A stretch of 64,000 nucleotides of DNA from Comamonadaceae bacterium (GCA_947372745.1 CANBUY010000004.1:1-64000); one strand, 5' to 3'; counted from the stretch's first letter, positions 51,020 to 60,178 are shown. Notes: a model not told the origin generated them from the sequence alone. A program made the numbers and translations.

Positions 51020-51985
51020 ATGAACCGTAAAAACTTTATCCGCACCCTGGCTGCCACGGCTATGTTGGGCCTTAGCGCCACCGCCATGGCGCAGGCTTGG
51101 CCGAGCAAGTCGGTCAAGATGATCATTCCGTTTCCACCCGGCGGCACGCTGGACGCGATTGGGCGCATGCTGGCGCAAAAGCTCACTGAGCAAACCGGGC
51201 AGACCTTCTTTGTGGAAAACAAGCCGGGCGGTCAGGGCATGATCGGAGGCGACGCAGTGGCCAAAGCCCCAGCGGATGGCTATACCCTGCTGTTCAACGC
51301 CTCCACTTTCACCACAGCACCCATGACCGTGAAGGCGCCTCTGTACGACGTGGCGCGCGACTTTTTACCCGTGGCACTTGCCGCCAAGGCGCCGCTTTCG
51401 ATTGCCATCAACAAGAATTTGCCCATTCAAGATATCAAGGGTTTGATTGCCTATGCAAAGGCCAACCCCGGCAAGCTCTCATTTGCCATTGGCTCCACTG
51501 GGTCGGCCGGGCACTTGTCGACCGAGTTACTGCGACGTTCAGCCAACCTGGACTTTTTGATCGTGCCCTACAAAGGCACCGCCCCCGCGTTTCAGGACTT
51601 GATTGGCGGCCAGATCAGTGGTTTTGTGGACCCCATTCTGGGCTCCTACAACTTCTACAAAAGCGGCATGCTCAAAGTCATTGGCGTGACCTCCGCCACC
51701 CGAGTTTCCACCTTGCCTGAGGTACCCACCGTGAGTGAAACCCTACCGGGCTACGAGTTTTACAGCTGGTACGGCGTGTGGGGCCCTGCGAAATTGCCCA
51801 TGGACATTGCGACGCGTCTGAATGTGGAGGTCAACAAGGCGCTCAGCGGTGAGATGCGTGACAAGTTGCTACAGCAAGGCTTGCTGGTTGGTGGCGGATC
51901 CATGGAGGATTTTGCCAAATTCCAGCGTGAAGACATGGCCCGCTCGGCCAAGATCATTGCCGAAGGCGGTATTCGTGCCGAATAA
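51020..51985 (+). CDS. Bug-family (TctC-like) substrate-binding protein
   Basis: A 321-aa periplasmic receptor of the tripartite tricarboxylate transporter type. The signal peptide ends at AMAQ (about 24). Blocks WPSKSVKMIIPFPPGGTLDA, GGDAVAKAPADGYTLL and PYKGTAPAFQDLIGGQISGF are diagnostic. CCAGGAGAC precedes the ATG. No TctA or TctB membrane genes are present in the window, so it is an orphan receptor, as is common in Burkholderiales. Next to a tartrate dehydratase it may bind tartrate or a related dicarboxylate. Confidence 0.92.
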   Translation: MNRKNFIRTLAATAMLGLSATAMAQAWPSKSVKMIIPFPPGGTLDAIGRMLAQKLTEQTGQTFFVENKPGGQGMIGGDAVAKAPADGYTLLFNASTFTTAPMTVKAPLYDVARDFLPVALAAKAPLSIAINKNLPIQDIKGLIAYAKANPGKLSFAIGSTGSAGHLSTELLRRSANLDFLIVPYKGTAPAFQDLIGGQISGFVDPILGSYNFYKSGMLKVIGVTSATRVSTLPEVPTVSETLPGYEFYSWYGVWGPAKLPMDIATRLNVEVNKALSGEMRDKLLQQGLLVGGGSMEDFAKFQREDMARSAKIIAEGGIRAE

Positions 51986-52682
51986 GTCGTCAGCGCCTAG
52001 CCACGCGCTGGTAACCGGCAGTAGCTCGGGCATTGGCTTGGCCATTGCCCGGCATTTGTTGGCGCAAGGCTGGCAGGTAAGCGGCTGGGACCTCTCGGCC
52101 CCGGTGCTGACTGAGCCCGGTTTCACCCCTGTGCAGGTGGATCTGATGGATACCACTGCCATCAACTCGGCTTTGCACGCCCAGGCGCCGGTCACGGCGC
52201 TGGTGCATTCCGCCGGGTGGATGCGCACCGCGCCGCTGGATTCTCTCGACTTAGCCGCAGGCGAGGCCATGTGGCGTCTGCATGTGCAGTCGGCCACCCA
52301 AATCGCCCAAGCGCTGGTGCCCACCATGACGGCGCGCGGTCAGGGGCGCGTGGTGCTGATTGGCAGCCGCGTAGCGCAAGGCCTGGCGGGGCGCAGCCAA
52401 TATGCGGCGGTGAAAGCCGCGTTGATCGCGATGGCGCGCAGCTGGGCAATGGAAGTCGCGGCCAAAGGCGTGACCATCAATGTGGTGTCACCCGCTGCCA
52501 CCCAAACCACCATGTTGAGTGACCCGGCCCGATCGGGCAGTGCGCCCCAGTTGCCACCCATTGGCCGTTTTATTGACCCTGCCGAAGTGGCGGCATTGGT
52601 CGCTTTTCTTTTGTCATCCCAAGCCTCGGCCATAACGGGGCAAGACCTTCAAATCTGCGGTGGCGCTTCGCTGCCGCGCTAA
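51975..52682 (+). CDS. Short-chain dehydrogenase/reductase
   Basis: A 235-aa SDR. The cofactor motif TGSSSGIG is near residue 13, NAG is replaced by HSAG (about 75), and the catalytic Ser, Tyr and Lys are in LIGSRVAQGLAGRSQYAAVK (about 120-140). GTG 51975 is chosen as start: it is preceded by AAGGCGG, overlaps the Bug gene by 11 bp and gives normal SDR length; frames further upstream lie inside the receptor gene. The substrate is likely a hydroxy or keto acid of the operon. Confidence 0.88.
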   Translation: MPNKSSAPSHALVTGSSSGIGLAIARHLLAQGWQVSGWDLSAPVLTEPGFTPVQVDLMDTTAINSALHAQAPVTALVHSAGWMRTAPLDSLDLAAGEAMWRLHVQSATQIAQALVPTMTARGQGRVVLIGSRVAQGLAGRSQYAAVKAALIAMARSWAMEVAAKGVTINVVSPAATQTTMLSDPARSGSAPQLPPIGRFIDPAEVAALVAFLLSSQASAITGQDLQICGGASLPR

Positions 52683-52694
52683 CACATCACCTCC

Positions 52695-53861
52695 ATGAAA
52701 ATTGTTGACATCCTTGAATCGACCCGTCCCATCAAGTCGGACATTCGCAACGCCTACATCGATTTTTCCAAAATGACCCTCAGCCTGGTGGCCGTGGTCA
52801 CCGACGTGATTCGTGACGGCAAACCGGTTATTGGCTACGGCTTCAACTCCAATGGCCGTTACGGCCAGGGCAGCCTGATACGGGAGCGCTTTCGCCCCCG
52901 CGTGATGGAGGCCAATCCGGCCAGCCTTTTGAATGAGGCGGGCGACAACATCGACCCGCACAAGGTCTGGGCCTGCATGATGACCAATGAAAAACCCGGC
53001 GGGCACGGAGAACGCTCGGTGGCGGTCGGCACCATCGACATGGCGCTGTGGGACGCGGTGGCCAAGATTGAAGAGAAGCCGCTCTACGAGGTGCTGGCTC
53101 AGCGCTACGGCAACGGCATGGCCAACCCCAAGGTTTTTGTTTATGCCGCTGGCGGCTATTACCACCCCGGCAAAGGTCTGGACGGCTTGCGCAGCGAGAT
53201 GACGAGCTACTTGGAGCGCGGCTACTCGGTGGTGAAAATGAAAATTGGCGGCGCCAGCGTGGCGCAAGACATGGCGCGCATTGAGGCTGTGCTGAAGCTG
53301 CTGCAACCGGGCCAGCAATTGGCTGTGGATGCCAATGGGCGTTTTGATCTGGCCGCCGCCATTGCGTATGGCCAAGCCCTCTCCAACTATCCCTTGTTCT
53401 GGTACGAGGAAGCCGGTGATCCGCTGGACTACGAGCTCCAGGCCCGCCTGGGTGAGGTGTACCAAGGTAGCTTGGCGACCGGGGAAAACCTGTTTTCTAT
53501 GCAGGATGCCCGCAATCTGATTCGACACGGTGGCATGCGCCCCGACCGCGACTGGCTGCAGTTTGACTGCGCCCTGAGCTACGGCTTGGTGGAATACCTG
53601 CGCACGCTGGACATGCTCAAAGAACACGGCTGGTCACCCAGTCGCTGCATTCCCCACGGCGGCCACCAAATGTCTTTGGCCATCGCCGCTGGTCTGGGCT
53701 TGGGCGGCAACGAGTCCTACCCCGACTTGTTCCAGCCTTATGGCGGCTTTCCTGATGGCGTGAAGGTAGAAAACGGCTATGTCAATTTACCCGCCTTGCC
53801 GGGCATCGGCTTTGAAGGCAAAGCAGATTTGTACGCTGAGATGAGGCTGCTGGCCAGCTAA
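52695..53861 (+). CDS. tarD: D(-)-tartrate dehydratase (enolase superfamily)
   Basis: A 388-aa member of the mandelate racemase/muconate lactonizing subgroup. It closely resembles, by recall, the Bradyrhizobium D-tartrate dehydratase: IRNAYIDFSKMTLSLVAVVT, GERSVAVGTIDMALWDA, FVYAAGGYYHPGKGL and CIPHGGHQMSLAIAAGLGLG are shared blocks. Catalytic residues visible are the KxK pair (VVKMKIGG, about 180), metal ligands in VDANGRFD (about 212), YEEAGDPLDY (about 237) and ATGENLF (about 262), and the His in PHGGHQM (about 320). The product would be oxaloacetate. It is 12 bp after the SDR gene and ends the operon. Confidence 0.93.
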   Translation: MKIVDILESTRPIKSDIRNAYIDFSKMTLSLVAVVTDVIRDGKPVIGYGFNSNGRYGQGSLIRERFRPRVMEANPASLLNEAGDNIDPHKVWACMMTNEKPGGHGERSVAVGTIDMALWDAVAKIEEKPLYEVLAQRYGNGMANPKVFVYAAGGYYHPGKGLDGLRSEMTSYLERGYSVVKMKIGGASVAQDMARIEAVLKLLQPGQQLAVDANGRFDLAAAIAYGQALSNYPLFWYEEAGDPLDYELQARLGEVYQGSLATGENLFSMQDARNLIRHGGMRPDRDWLQFDCALSYGLVEYLRTLDMLKEHGWSPSRCIPHGGHQMSLAIAAGLGLGGNESYPDLFQPYGGFPDGVKVENGYVNLPALPGIGFEGKADLYAEMRLLAS

Positions 53862-53873
53862 TTCACTGGGTTT

Positions 53874-53934
53874 GACCAGCTATTTATTTAATAGCTGGTC
53901 AAGCACATCAATAGGCGGCTAGAGGCTTATTTCC
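53874..53934. repeat. Dispersed ~42-nt repeat at the tarD / 2-hydroxyacid dehydrogenase junction
   Basis: GACCAGCTATT/AATAGCTGGTC (53874-53900) is a perfect 11-bp stem with a 5-nt loop. The core (53893-53934) follows with AGCTGGTCAAGC, 14 variable bases, CTAGAGGCT and TATTTCC. It lies between two convergent genes and forms the last codons of the minus-strand dehydrogenase (GNKPLAAY and stop). The hairpin could end transcripts from both sides. Confidence 0.7.
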
Positions 53935-54900
53935 ATCTAAGGCCAGCAGCAGGTTGCTGGTGGCCATTACCGCCATGGCGTGACGTGTCTCAAAGGTGGC
54001 CGAGCCGATGTGGGGCAGGGCGGTGACCTTGGGGTGTGTGCGCAGAGCTGAGCTCTGGGGCAAGGGCTCGGTGGCAAATACGTCAAGACCAGCGGCGCGC
54101 AACGTGCCGTGGTCAAGCGCGTGAAGCAACGCGTCTTCCTGCACGATAGCGCCACGGGCACCGTTGATGAAAATGGCGCCGGGTTTCATCAGGCCAAATT
54201 CGCGCCCCCCCAAAAGGCCCCGCGTTTCTTGAGACAAAGGCAGCACGGCGGCGACGATGTCGGCGCGCTGGAGTAAGTCTTCCAGCGAAGTGGCGATGGC
54301 TTTGCCCAGCAAGTCGGGCACTTGTGTGGCCAGGTCAATGGGACTGCGGTTGTGAAAAAGAACGGGCATGCCAAATCCCAAAGCCGCCCGGCGGGCCACG
54401 GCTTGCCCGATGCGGCCAAAGCCCAAAATGCCCAGCGTTTTGCCATGCACATCCCAGCCAAACAGGTCTTCGCCAATGTTTTTAGTCCAGTGGCCTTCGC
54501 GCACATGGTTGGCCAGCGTCACCAAGCGGCGGCTGCTGGCCATGATGAGTGAAAAAATAGTGTCGGCCGTGGTCTCGGTCAGTACACCGGGCGTGTGGCA
54601 CAGGATGATGCCCCGGGCGGCGAGTGCGGCCAGGTCGTAGTTGTCCACCCCCACGGAAATGCTGGAGATGACTTGGAGCTGGGGTGCTTCGGCCAGCAGC
54701 TCGGCACCGATGGGGAAGCTGGAGCCGATCAGACCTTGTGCGGTGGGCAAGGCGGCATAAAAAGCCGCTGCCTGCTCCGGCACGCGTGGGTTCGCGACTA
54801 CCACCTCATGCTGTGCCTGCAGGCGTGCCAGTTGGTCGGGGGGGAGTTCCCGAAACACCAGCACTTTTTGTCGGGCGCTGGGGAGCATGGGGGTGTTCAT
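53908..54900 (-). CDS. D-2-hydroxyacid dehydrogenase (2-ketogluconate/hydroxypyruvate reductase type)
   Basis: A 330-aa NAD(P)H-dependent reductase. The dinucleotide motif is LGFGRIGQAVARRA (about 155), and the catalytic Arg, Glu and His lie in INGARGAIV (about 240), DVFATEPLP (about 272) and LPHIGSATF (about 292). It follows the sugar kinase gene after 3 bp. In a LacI-controlled operon with a PfkB kinase, reduction of 2-keto-6-phosphogluconate (KguD-like) or 2-ketogluconate is plausible. The last eight residues are encoded by the dispersed repeat. Confidence 0.87.
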   Translation of the reverse strand: MNTPMLPSARQKVLVFRELPPDQLARLQAQHEVVVANPRVPEQAAAFYAALPTAQGLIGSSFPIGAELLAEAPQLQVISSISVGVDNYDLAALAARGIILCHTPGVLTETTADTIFSLIMASSRRLVTLANHVREGHWTKNIGEDLFGWDVHGKTLGILGFGRIGQAVARRAALGFGMPVLFHNRSPIDLATQVPDLLGKAIATSLEDLLQRADIVAAVLPLSQETRGLLGGREFGLMKPGAIFINGARGAIVQEDALLHALDHGTLRAAGLDVFATEPLPQSSALRTHPKVTALPHIGSATFETRHAMAVMATSNLLLALDGNKPLAAY

Positions 54901-54903
54901 CGT

Positions 54904-55839
54904 TCAGAGCCCTGCTTGAATCAGTTCGGCCCGGGTCGGCAAACCTTCGCTGTCGCCCAGCACTTGCACGGCGCGTGCGCCTATCCAGGCACCACGCTTT
55001 ACCGCTTCGGGCACGCTCAAGCCGTCCAGCAGCGCGCTGATGACGCCTACCGCAAAGCCATCACCGGCGCCGACGGTGTCCACCACTTGGGCCACGGGGA
55101 ACCCGGGAACATAGCCCGAGTCTGTGGCGCTCTCAAAATAAGCACCTTCACTGCCCAGCTTGACGACGACGAGTGAAGCGCCACCTTTCAGGTAGAAGCT
55201 GGCAATGCCTTCGGGCGTTTTCTCTCCCGTCAGAAAACGGCCTTCTTCCAGACCGGGCAACACCCAATCGGCACGGGTTGCCAGGTCGTTGATGCTGCTG
55301 CGCATGTGTTCGGGCGTGGCCCACAAAGTAGGGCGCAAGTTGGGGTCAAAAGAGACGCTGCGTCCGGCGGCGCGCATCAAGTCCATGGTTTGGCGGGCGG
55401 CAGGCAGGGTGTGGTCAGAAATGGCGGCAAACACGCCCGTGGCGTGCAGGTGGCGGGCGCCGGTGAGCCAAGCTGCGTCGATGTCGGCTACGGCCATGCT
55501 GCTGGCGGCGGAGCCTTGGCGGTGGTATTCCACCGGTGGGTCGCTGCCGTCGTTGACACGGCCCTTGAATTGGAAGCCGGTTTTTTGGGTCGCATCGCAC
55601 ACGACATGCGTGCAATCAATGCCTTCCTGGGTCATGGCAGCCAGCAAGTAGCGCCCCATGGAGTCTGTGCCCAAGCGGCTCGCCCAGCCCACGCGCAAGC
55701 CCAGACGCGCCAGCCCGATGGCGACATTGGTCTCGGCACCGGCGGTGCGTTTGTGAAAAGTTTCTACCTGCTCCAGCGGGCCACATTCGCCAGCCACCAG
55801 CAGCATCATGGCTTCGCCAAAAGTTACAACATCCAGCAT
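54904..55839 (-). CDS. PfkB-family sugar kinase (KDG/2-ketogluconate kinase-like)
   Basis: A 311-aa ribokinase-fold kinase. The start MLDVVTFGEAMMLLV, AGAETNVAIGLARLGLRVGW (about 34) and the anion-hole motif DTVGAGDGFAVGVISALL (about 250) are clear. The pattern fits 2-keto-3-deoxygluconate kinase or 2-ketogluconate kinase. Located 7 bp after the ABC ATPase gene and 3 bp before the reductase gene, it probably phosphorylates the imported keto sugar acid. Confidence 0.88.
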   Translation of the reverse strand: MLDVVTFGEAMMLLVAGECGPLEQVETFHKRTAGAETNVAIGLARLGLRVGWASRLGTDSMGRYLLAAMTQEGIDCTHVVCDATQKTGFQFKGRVNDGSDPPVEYHRQGSAASSMAVADIDAAWLTGARHLHATGVFAAISDHTLPAARQTMDLMRAAGRSVSFDPNLRPTLWATPEHMRSSINDLATRADWVLPGLEEGRFLTGEKTPEGIASFYLKGGASLVVVKLGSEGAYFESATDSGYVPGFPVAQVVDTVGAGDGFAVGVISALLDGLSVPEAVKRGAWIGARAVQVLGDSEGLPTRAELIQAGL

Positions 55840-55846
55840 GGTGGGC

Positions 55847-56626
55847 CTAATGCGCGTGTTGTGAGTTGAGGATTTGCCCCAGAAAGTTCCGGGTAGTTTC
55901 GTGCTGCGGGTTGCTAAAAAATTCTTTGGGCGGCGCCTGCTCGATGATTTGGCCGTTGGCCATAAAGATCACCCGGTCGGCCACGCTGCGGGCAAAGCCC
56001 ATCTCATGCGTGACGCACAGCATGGTCATGCCGTCTTCGGCCAGGCTGATCATGGTGTCCAGCACTTCTTTGACCATTTCCGGGTCAAGCGCCGAGGTGG
56101 GCTCGTCAAACAGCATGATCTTGGGCGTCATGCACAGGGCGCGGGCAATGGCCACGCGCTGCTGCTGGCCGCCTGAGAGCTGGCTGGGGTATTTGAGCGC
56201 TTGCTCAGGGATGCGCACGCGGGTGAGGTATTTCATGGCGATGGCCTCGGCCTCGTCCTGACTTAGTCCGCGTGAACGCATGGGGGCCAGGGTGCAGTTT
56301 TGCAAAATGGTCAGGTGCGGGAACAGGTTGAACTGCTGGAACACCATGCCCACTTCCTGGCGCACCGAATCCACATTTTTGCCCCCGGCCGTGAGGTCAA
56401 TGCCGTCCACCACGATGCGGCCGCTTTGCACGGTTTCCAAGCGGTTGATGCAGCGAATCAGGGTCGATTTGCCCGAGCCCGAAGGCCCGCACACCACAAT
56501 GCGCTCCCCCGCCCGCACATTCAGGTTGATTTGCGTGAGCACCTGAAATTTGCCAAACCATTTGTCCACCGCTTCAATGCGGATGATGGGTTCAGGCGGT
56601 GTGGTTGGCGGGTTGGAGGCAGGCAT
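55847..56626 (-). CDS. Amino-acid-type ABC transporter ATP-binding protein
   Basis: A 259-aa PAAT ATPase. Walker A is GPSGSGKST (about 49), the signature [15 protein letters not shown] (about 150), and Walker [14 protein letters not shown] (about 170) with the H-loop VTHEM. It serves the binding protein and two permeases encoded upstream; the gene order P1-P2-SBP-ATPase differs from the other PAAT set (P1-P2-ATPase-SBP). Confidence 0.94.
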   Translation of the reverse strand: MPASNPPTTPPEPIIRIEAVDKWFGKFQVLTQINLNVRAGERIVVCGPSGSGKSTLIRCINRLETVQSGRIVVDGIDLTAGGKNVDSVRQEVGMVFQQFNLFPHLTILQNCTLAPMRSRGLSQDEAEAIAMKYLTRVRIPEQALKYPSQLSGGQQQRVAIARALCMTPKIMLFDEPTSALDPEMVKEVLDTMISLAEDGMTMLCVTHEMGFARSVADRVIFMANGQIIEQAPPKEFFSNPQHETTRNFLGQILNSQHAH

Positions 56627-56668
56627 GGTGGGGTTTAAAGTGTCAGTTGAAAAAAATAGGGCGTCGAA

Positions 56669-57475
56669 TTACTGCATTTTTGGCAGGTCAGTTTCCAGCC
56701 ATTTGCGGTACAGCTTGTTGAGCTCGCCGTTGGCGGTATTGCGCGCCACAAAGTCGTTCACGGTAGTCAGCAATTCAGCTTGACCGGGGCGCATCGCCAC
56801 AGCCATGACTTGCTGACGCAACAGGAACTTGTTCTCAAACGAGTTGGCGGGGGCGCGCTTGTCAATTTGTGCCGCCACGGTGGTGGAGCAACCGATGGCG
56901 TCGACCTGGCCCGACATCAGGGCTTGCATGGCAGAGGCGTCGTCGTCAAAGCGGCGGATCTCGGTGCCTTCTGGAGCAATGGCGGTCAGGGCCACGTCTT
57001 GTGTGCTGGCACGGGCTACGCCGACGCGCTTGCCTTTGAGGTCAGCAGCGGCTTTGATGCTGGCTTTTTTGTCACCATACAAAACAATGCTGGCGGCGGC
57101 ATAGGGCGTGGAGAACTGCACTTGCTTGGCGCGCTCAGGCGTGATGGCCAAAGAGGCAACCAGCAAATCGACCTTGTTGGTCATTAAAAAAGGAATGCGG
57201 TTGGGGCCTGTGACCGCGACCAAATTCACTTTGACGCCCAGGTCTTTGGCCATCAGGCGCGCCACATCAGCGTCGTAGCCATCGGGCTGGTTGCTGCTGT
57301 TGGTGGTGCCGTAAGGGGGGAAGTCGACCAGCATGCCGACGGTCAACTCGCCTTTTTTCTTGATGTCGGCCACGGTCTGGGCACCGGCGACGGGCGCCCA
57401 CACAGACAGGGTGGCGGCCAGGCCGAGGGCGAGGGCGGTGCCGGTGAAAACGCGGCGTTGCAGAGACTTGATCAT
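56669..57475 (-). CDS. Amino-acid-type ABC transporter substrate-binding protein
   Basis: A 268-aa PAAT receptor with a signal peptide ending at AGAQ (about 33). Blocks LTVGMLVDFPPYGTTNSSNQ, LVAVTGPNRIPFLMTNKVDL and ERAKQVQFSTPYAAASIVLY define the family. It shares the unusual VxGPNRxPFLMTxKVD segment with the receptor at 44896, consistent with a related carboxylate ligand. In this operon a sugar acid such as 2-ketogluconate is more likely than an amino acid. Confidence 0.92.
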   Translation of the reverse strand: MIKSLQRRVFTGTALALGLAATLSVWAPVAGAQTVADIKKKGELTVGMLVDFPPYGTTNSSNQPDGYDADVARLMAKDLGVKVNLVAVTGPNRIPFLMTNKVDLLVASLAITPERAKQVQFSTPYAAASIVLYGDKKASIKAAADLKGKRVGVARASTQDVALTAIAPEGTEIRRFDDDASAMQALMSGQVDAIGCSTTVAAQIDKRAPANSFENKFLLRQQVMAVAMRPGQAELLTTVNDFVARNTANGELNKLYRKWLETDLPKMQ

Positions 57476-57526
57476 GGGAGTTTTCCTTGAAAGGTTAAAG
57501 ACGACGGACGAGAAAGTAATTGGGGA

Positions 57527-58180
57527 TTAGCGCGCCAGCGCCTGGGCGTGCTGGCGTTCCATACGGGCGGCCAACAAGGAGAGAGGCCAGCACAGCACAA
57601 AATAAATGCCCGCCACCACACTGAACACAATCAGCGGCTGAAAGGTGGCGTTGTTGATGATCTGCCCGGTGCGGGTAACTTCTGCAAAGCCGATGATGGC
57701 GGCCAGCGACGTGCCCTTGATGATTTGCACCATGTAGCCCACCGTGGGCGCCAAGGCAATTTTGAAGGCCTGCGGCAAGATCACATCGCGCATGCGAGCC
57801 ACATAAGACAGGCTCAGGGCTTGGGCCGCTTCCCATTGGCCACTGGGCACCGCCTGAATGCAGCCCCGCCAGATTTCACCTAAAAACGCACTGCTGTTGA
57901 GAACGAGCGCAATGCCCGCCGCCACCCAAGGGTTGATTTCCAGCCCGAGGATGGGCGCGCCAAAGAACACCAAAAACAGCTGCAGCAGCAAGGGCGTGCC
58001 CTGAAATACCTGAATAAAGCCGCCTGACAACAGCCGTAGCAAGGGCTTGTCAGAGGTACGGCTGAGCGCAATGGCCAAACCGCCCATAGCGCCGCCAATG
58101 AAGGCAATCAGGGACAAGGCCACCGTCCATTTGGCCGCCTCAAGAATGAATAAAAATTCAGGAAATCCAAAAGTACGCAT
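57527..58180 (-). CDS. Amino-acid-type ABC transporter permease (2)
   Basis: A 217-aa permease with about five membrane helices and the EAA-type loop EIWRGCIQAVPSGQWEAAQALS (about 96-117). It resembles the second permease of the other PAAT importer (46549-47196) closely across this loop and IIKGTSLAAIIGFAEV. It abuts the first permease gene with a 1-bp overlap. Confidence 0.91.
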   Translation of the reverse strand: MRTFGFPEFLFILEAAKWTVALSLIAFIGGAMGGLAIALSRTSDKPLLRLLSGGFIQVFQGTPLLLQLFLVFFGAPILGLEINPWVAAGIALVLNSSAFLGEIWRGCIQAVPSGQWEAAQALSLSYVARMRDVILPQAFKIALAPTVGYMVQIIKGTSLAAIIGFAEVTRTGQIINNATFQPLIVFSVVAGIYFVLCWPLSLLAARMERQHAQALAR

Positions 58181-58851
58181 CAGCGACCTGCCGGGTAGTT
58201 AAGGGTGAGTCGGTAAATGGTTCTGAACATCGCAGAAAACGCCAGCGCCAGCAATAGGTAAATCACGGCGACCACAATGTAAATCTCAAAGCTCCGAAAA
58301 GTTTGCGACTGCAGGTTGGCCGCGACTGAGGTCAGGTCGTCGGCCGAGATGGCCGACACCACGCTGGAGCTCAGCATCAGCAAAATGAACTGGCTGGTGA
58401 GAGCCGGGTAAACCGTGCGCAGCGCCGGTTTCAGAATGACAAAGCGGAATATTTCATGGCGTTTAAGGTTGAGCGCCAAACCGGCTTCAATTTGCCCCTT
58501 GGGGATGGACTCAATACCGGCGCGAATAATCTCGGTGGCGTAAGCGCCCAGATTAACCACCATTGCCGTCAACGCCGCCGTGTAGGCTGACCAGCGCAGG
58601 CCGAGGGCAGGCAGGGCGAAAAAGAAGAAGAACAACTGCACCAAAAAAGGCGTGTTGCGGATGAGCTCAATGTAAATATTGATCAACCAGCGCAACGGAC
58701 GCGGGCCCGCCGTCTTGCCCCAGGCACACACAATGGCCACGCCCAGGCCCAGCAGCATGGCCAGCACAGAAAGCTGAACCGTGCTCAGCGTGCCTTTAAG
58801 CAGCAGGGGCCAGGCGGCAAACACTTCGGTGAATTGAAAGGTGTAATTCAT
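58180..58851 (-). CDS. Amino-acid-type ABC transporter permease (1)
   Basis: A 223-aa permease. The EAA-type loop is EIIRAGIESIPKGQIEAGLALN (about 115-136), after NTPFLVQLFFFFFALPALGL. ATG 58851 is used; a TTG at 58857 adds two residues. It is the first gene of the LacI-controlled operon, with promoter and operator just upstream. Confidence 0.91.
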   Translation of the reverse strand: MNYTFQFTEVFAAWPLLLKGTLSTVQLSVLAMLLGLGVAIVCAWGKTAGPRPLRWLINIYIELIRNTPFLVQLFFFFFALPALGLRWSAYTAALTAMVVNLGAYATEIIRAGIESIPKGQIEAGLALNLKRHEIFRFVILKPALRTVYPALTSQFILLMLSSSVVSAISADDLTSVAANLQSQTFRSFEIYIVVAVIYLLLALAFSAMFRTIYRLTLNYPAGR

Positions 58852-58912
58852 GAACAATCTTGCGGGGAAGTCGATTCAAAACAGGTTGTTGTTTGATATT
58901 TTCAGGTTTTAC

Positions 58913-58959
58913 TGAAACCGGTTTCAATTATTATAAAAGTCTGATCACGGGCTTGGTAA
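58913..58959 (-). promoter_or_regulatory. Operon promoter with LacI-type operator
   Basis: On the minus strand TATAAT (58930-58935) has a possible -35, TTACCA (58954-58959), 18 bp upstream. The perfect 14-bp palindrome TGAAACCGGTTTCA (58913-58926) follows directly after the -10 box, covering the start of transcription. This is the classic layout for a LacI/GalR repressor. Confidence 0.8.
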
Positions 58960-58991
58960 TTATGGAAAACCCTAGTGCCTGTGGCCTGGGT

Positions 58992-60071
58992 TCAGGAATA
59001 AGTGGACGAACCGCGTGGCACTAGATGGCCTGCCAGCAAAATTTGACGCGCGGGGAGTTCAAGCCCTTTGAGTCGCTCGATCAGGCACCCGGCGGCCAGT
59101 CGTCCGAGTTCATCGGTCGGTTGGGCGATGGTGCTCAAACCCGGGCCAATGTAGGCAGACCATTCGGTTTCATCAAAGCCGACCAATCCGACATCGCGCC
59201 CCAGTTGCCAGCCCAAACGGGCCAAAGCTGCCACCACGCGCAAGCTCATCACCGCGTTGCTGGAAATGATGGCAGGAGGACGGGTGCCTGCGCGTTTTTT
59301 GAGTGCCAGCAGGGCGCTGTCGAGCCCGGCGTGGTCATCACTGGTGGTCTCGAAAGTATCGCCATGCAAGTCGGGTAACGCGGTGGCGACCCCTCGAGCA
59401 GGGGTATTCATGAAGCTGCGAAAGGCGTCCATGCGCTCTTGGCGGGAGCTGACGTCACGGCTGGGTTCCGATACAAACAGCAACTCGCGGTAGCCGGCCT
59501 CTATCAGGTGTTGGGCGGCCAGACGTACGGCGCCCAGGTTGTCGAGTGACACAAAATCACAGTTCATCTCAAGATGGCGCCGGTCCACCAACACTACGGG
59601 TTTGCCATGAAAAGCGGCTTCGGCAGCTGCCCCCGTAACGGCGCCCAGTGTGTTCAAGATAAACCCTTCCACCTGGTAGGCCGCCAGCGCTTCAATCGCC
59701 TCCATTTCGCGTTGGCGGTCGTTGTTGAGGTTGAAGAGCATGAGCAAATAGCCGGCGTCCTGGCAGGCTTTTTCAGCCCCCCGCAACACGGCCACTGAAA
59801 ACGGGTTGGTCACATCAGCCACCACCAGTCCAATGAGGCGCGAGCGCCCGCGTTTGAGAGCCTGCGCCATCGGGCTCGGGCTGTAAGCCAGCGCTGCAAT
59901 GGCCACTTCAACCCGCGTGGCAATGTCTTTGGTGAGCAGGGTTTCGCGGTGGTTTAGAAACCTGGAGACTGTGGCTTTGGAGACGCCCGCCTCTTTGGCT
60001 ACATCGGCAATAGTCGCGCGTCCGGGCGCACGGACTGCCTTGTTTTTAGTTGAGGTTTTTGCGGAAGACAT
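58992..60071 (-). CDS. LacI-family transcriptional regulator
   Basis: A 359-aa repressor. The helix-turn-helix and hinge are at ATIADVAKEAGVSKATVSRFLN (about 18-39). A periplasmic-binding-protein-like effector domain follows (about 78-350), with GLVVADVTNPFSVAVLRGAE and VGLVGFDETEWSAYIGPGL. ATG 60071 is used; GTG 60086 would add five residues. TGAAACCAGTTTCA sites occur both in front of this gene and of the downstream ABC operon, so it likely represses both. Confidence 0.93.
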   Translation of the reverse strand: MSSAKTSTKNKAVRAPGRATIADVAKEAGVSKATVSRFLNHRETLLTKDIATRVEVAIAALAYSPSPMAQALKRGRSRLIGLVVADVTNPFSVAVLRGAEKACQDAGYLLMLFNLNNDRQREMEAIEALAAYQVEGFILNTLGAVTGAAAEAAFHGKPVVLVDRRHLEMNCDFVSLDNLGAVRLAAQHLIEAGYRELLFVSEPSRDVSSRQERMDAFRSFMNTPARGVATALPDLHGDTFETTSDDHAGLDSALLALKKRAGTRPPAIISSNAVMSLRVVAALARLGWQLGRDVGLVGFDETEWSAYIGPGLSTIAQPTDELGRLAAGCLIERLKGLELPARQILLAGHLVPRGSSTYS

Positions 60072-60102
60072 TGAGCAAAGTGCCACGAAGTTGATATTTT
60101 TC

Positions 60103-60121
60103 TGAAACCAGTTTCAGTCAA
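60103..60121 (-). promoter_or_regulatory. LacI-type operator upstream of lacI
   Basis: TGAAACCAGTTTCA (60103-60116) differs from the operon operator by one base. On the minus strand TTGACT (60116-60121) lies immediately upstream as a possible -35, so the operator would occupy the spacer of the lacI promoter and allow self-repression. Confidence 0.75.
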
Positions 60122-60178
60122 TAGTAGCAGCACGGCCTCGCCGAGACGAGAGCGCTTAAGTTTCTCGCTCAAGTTCCG

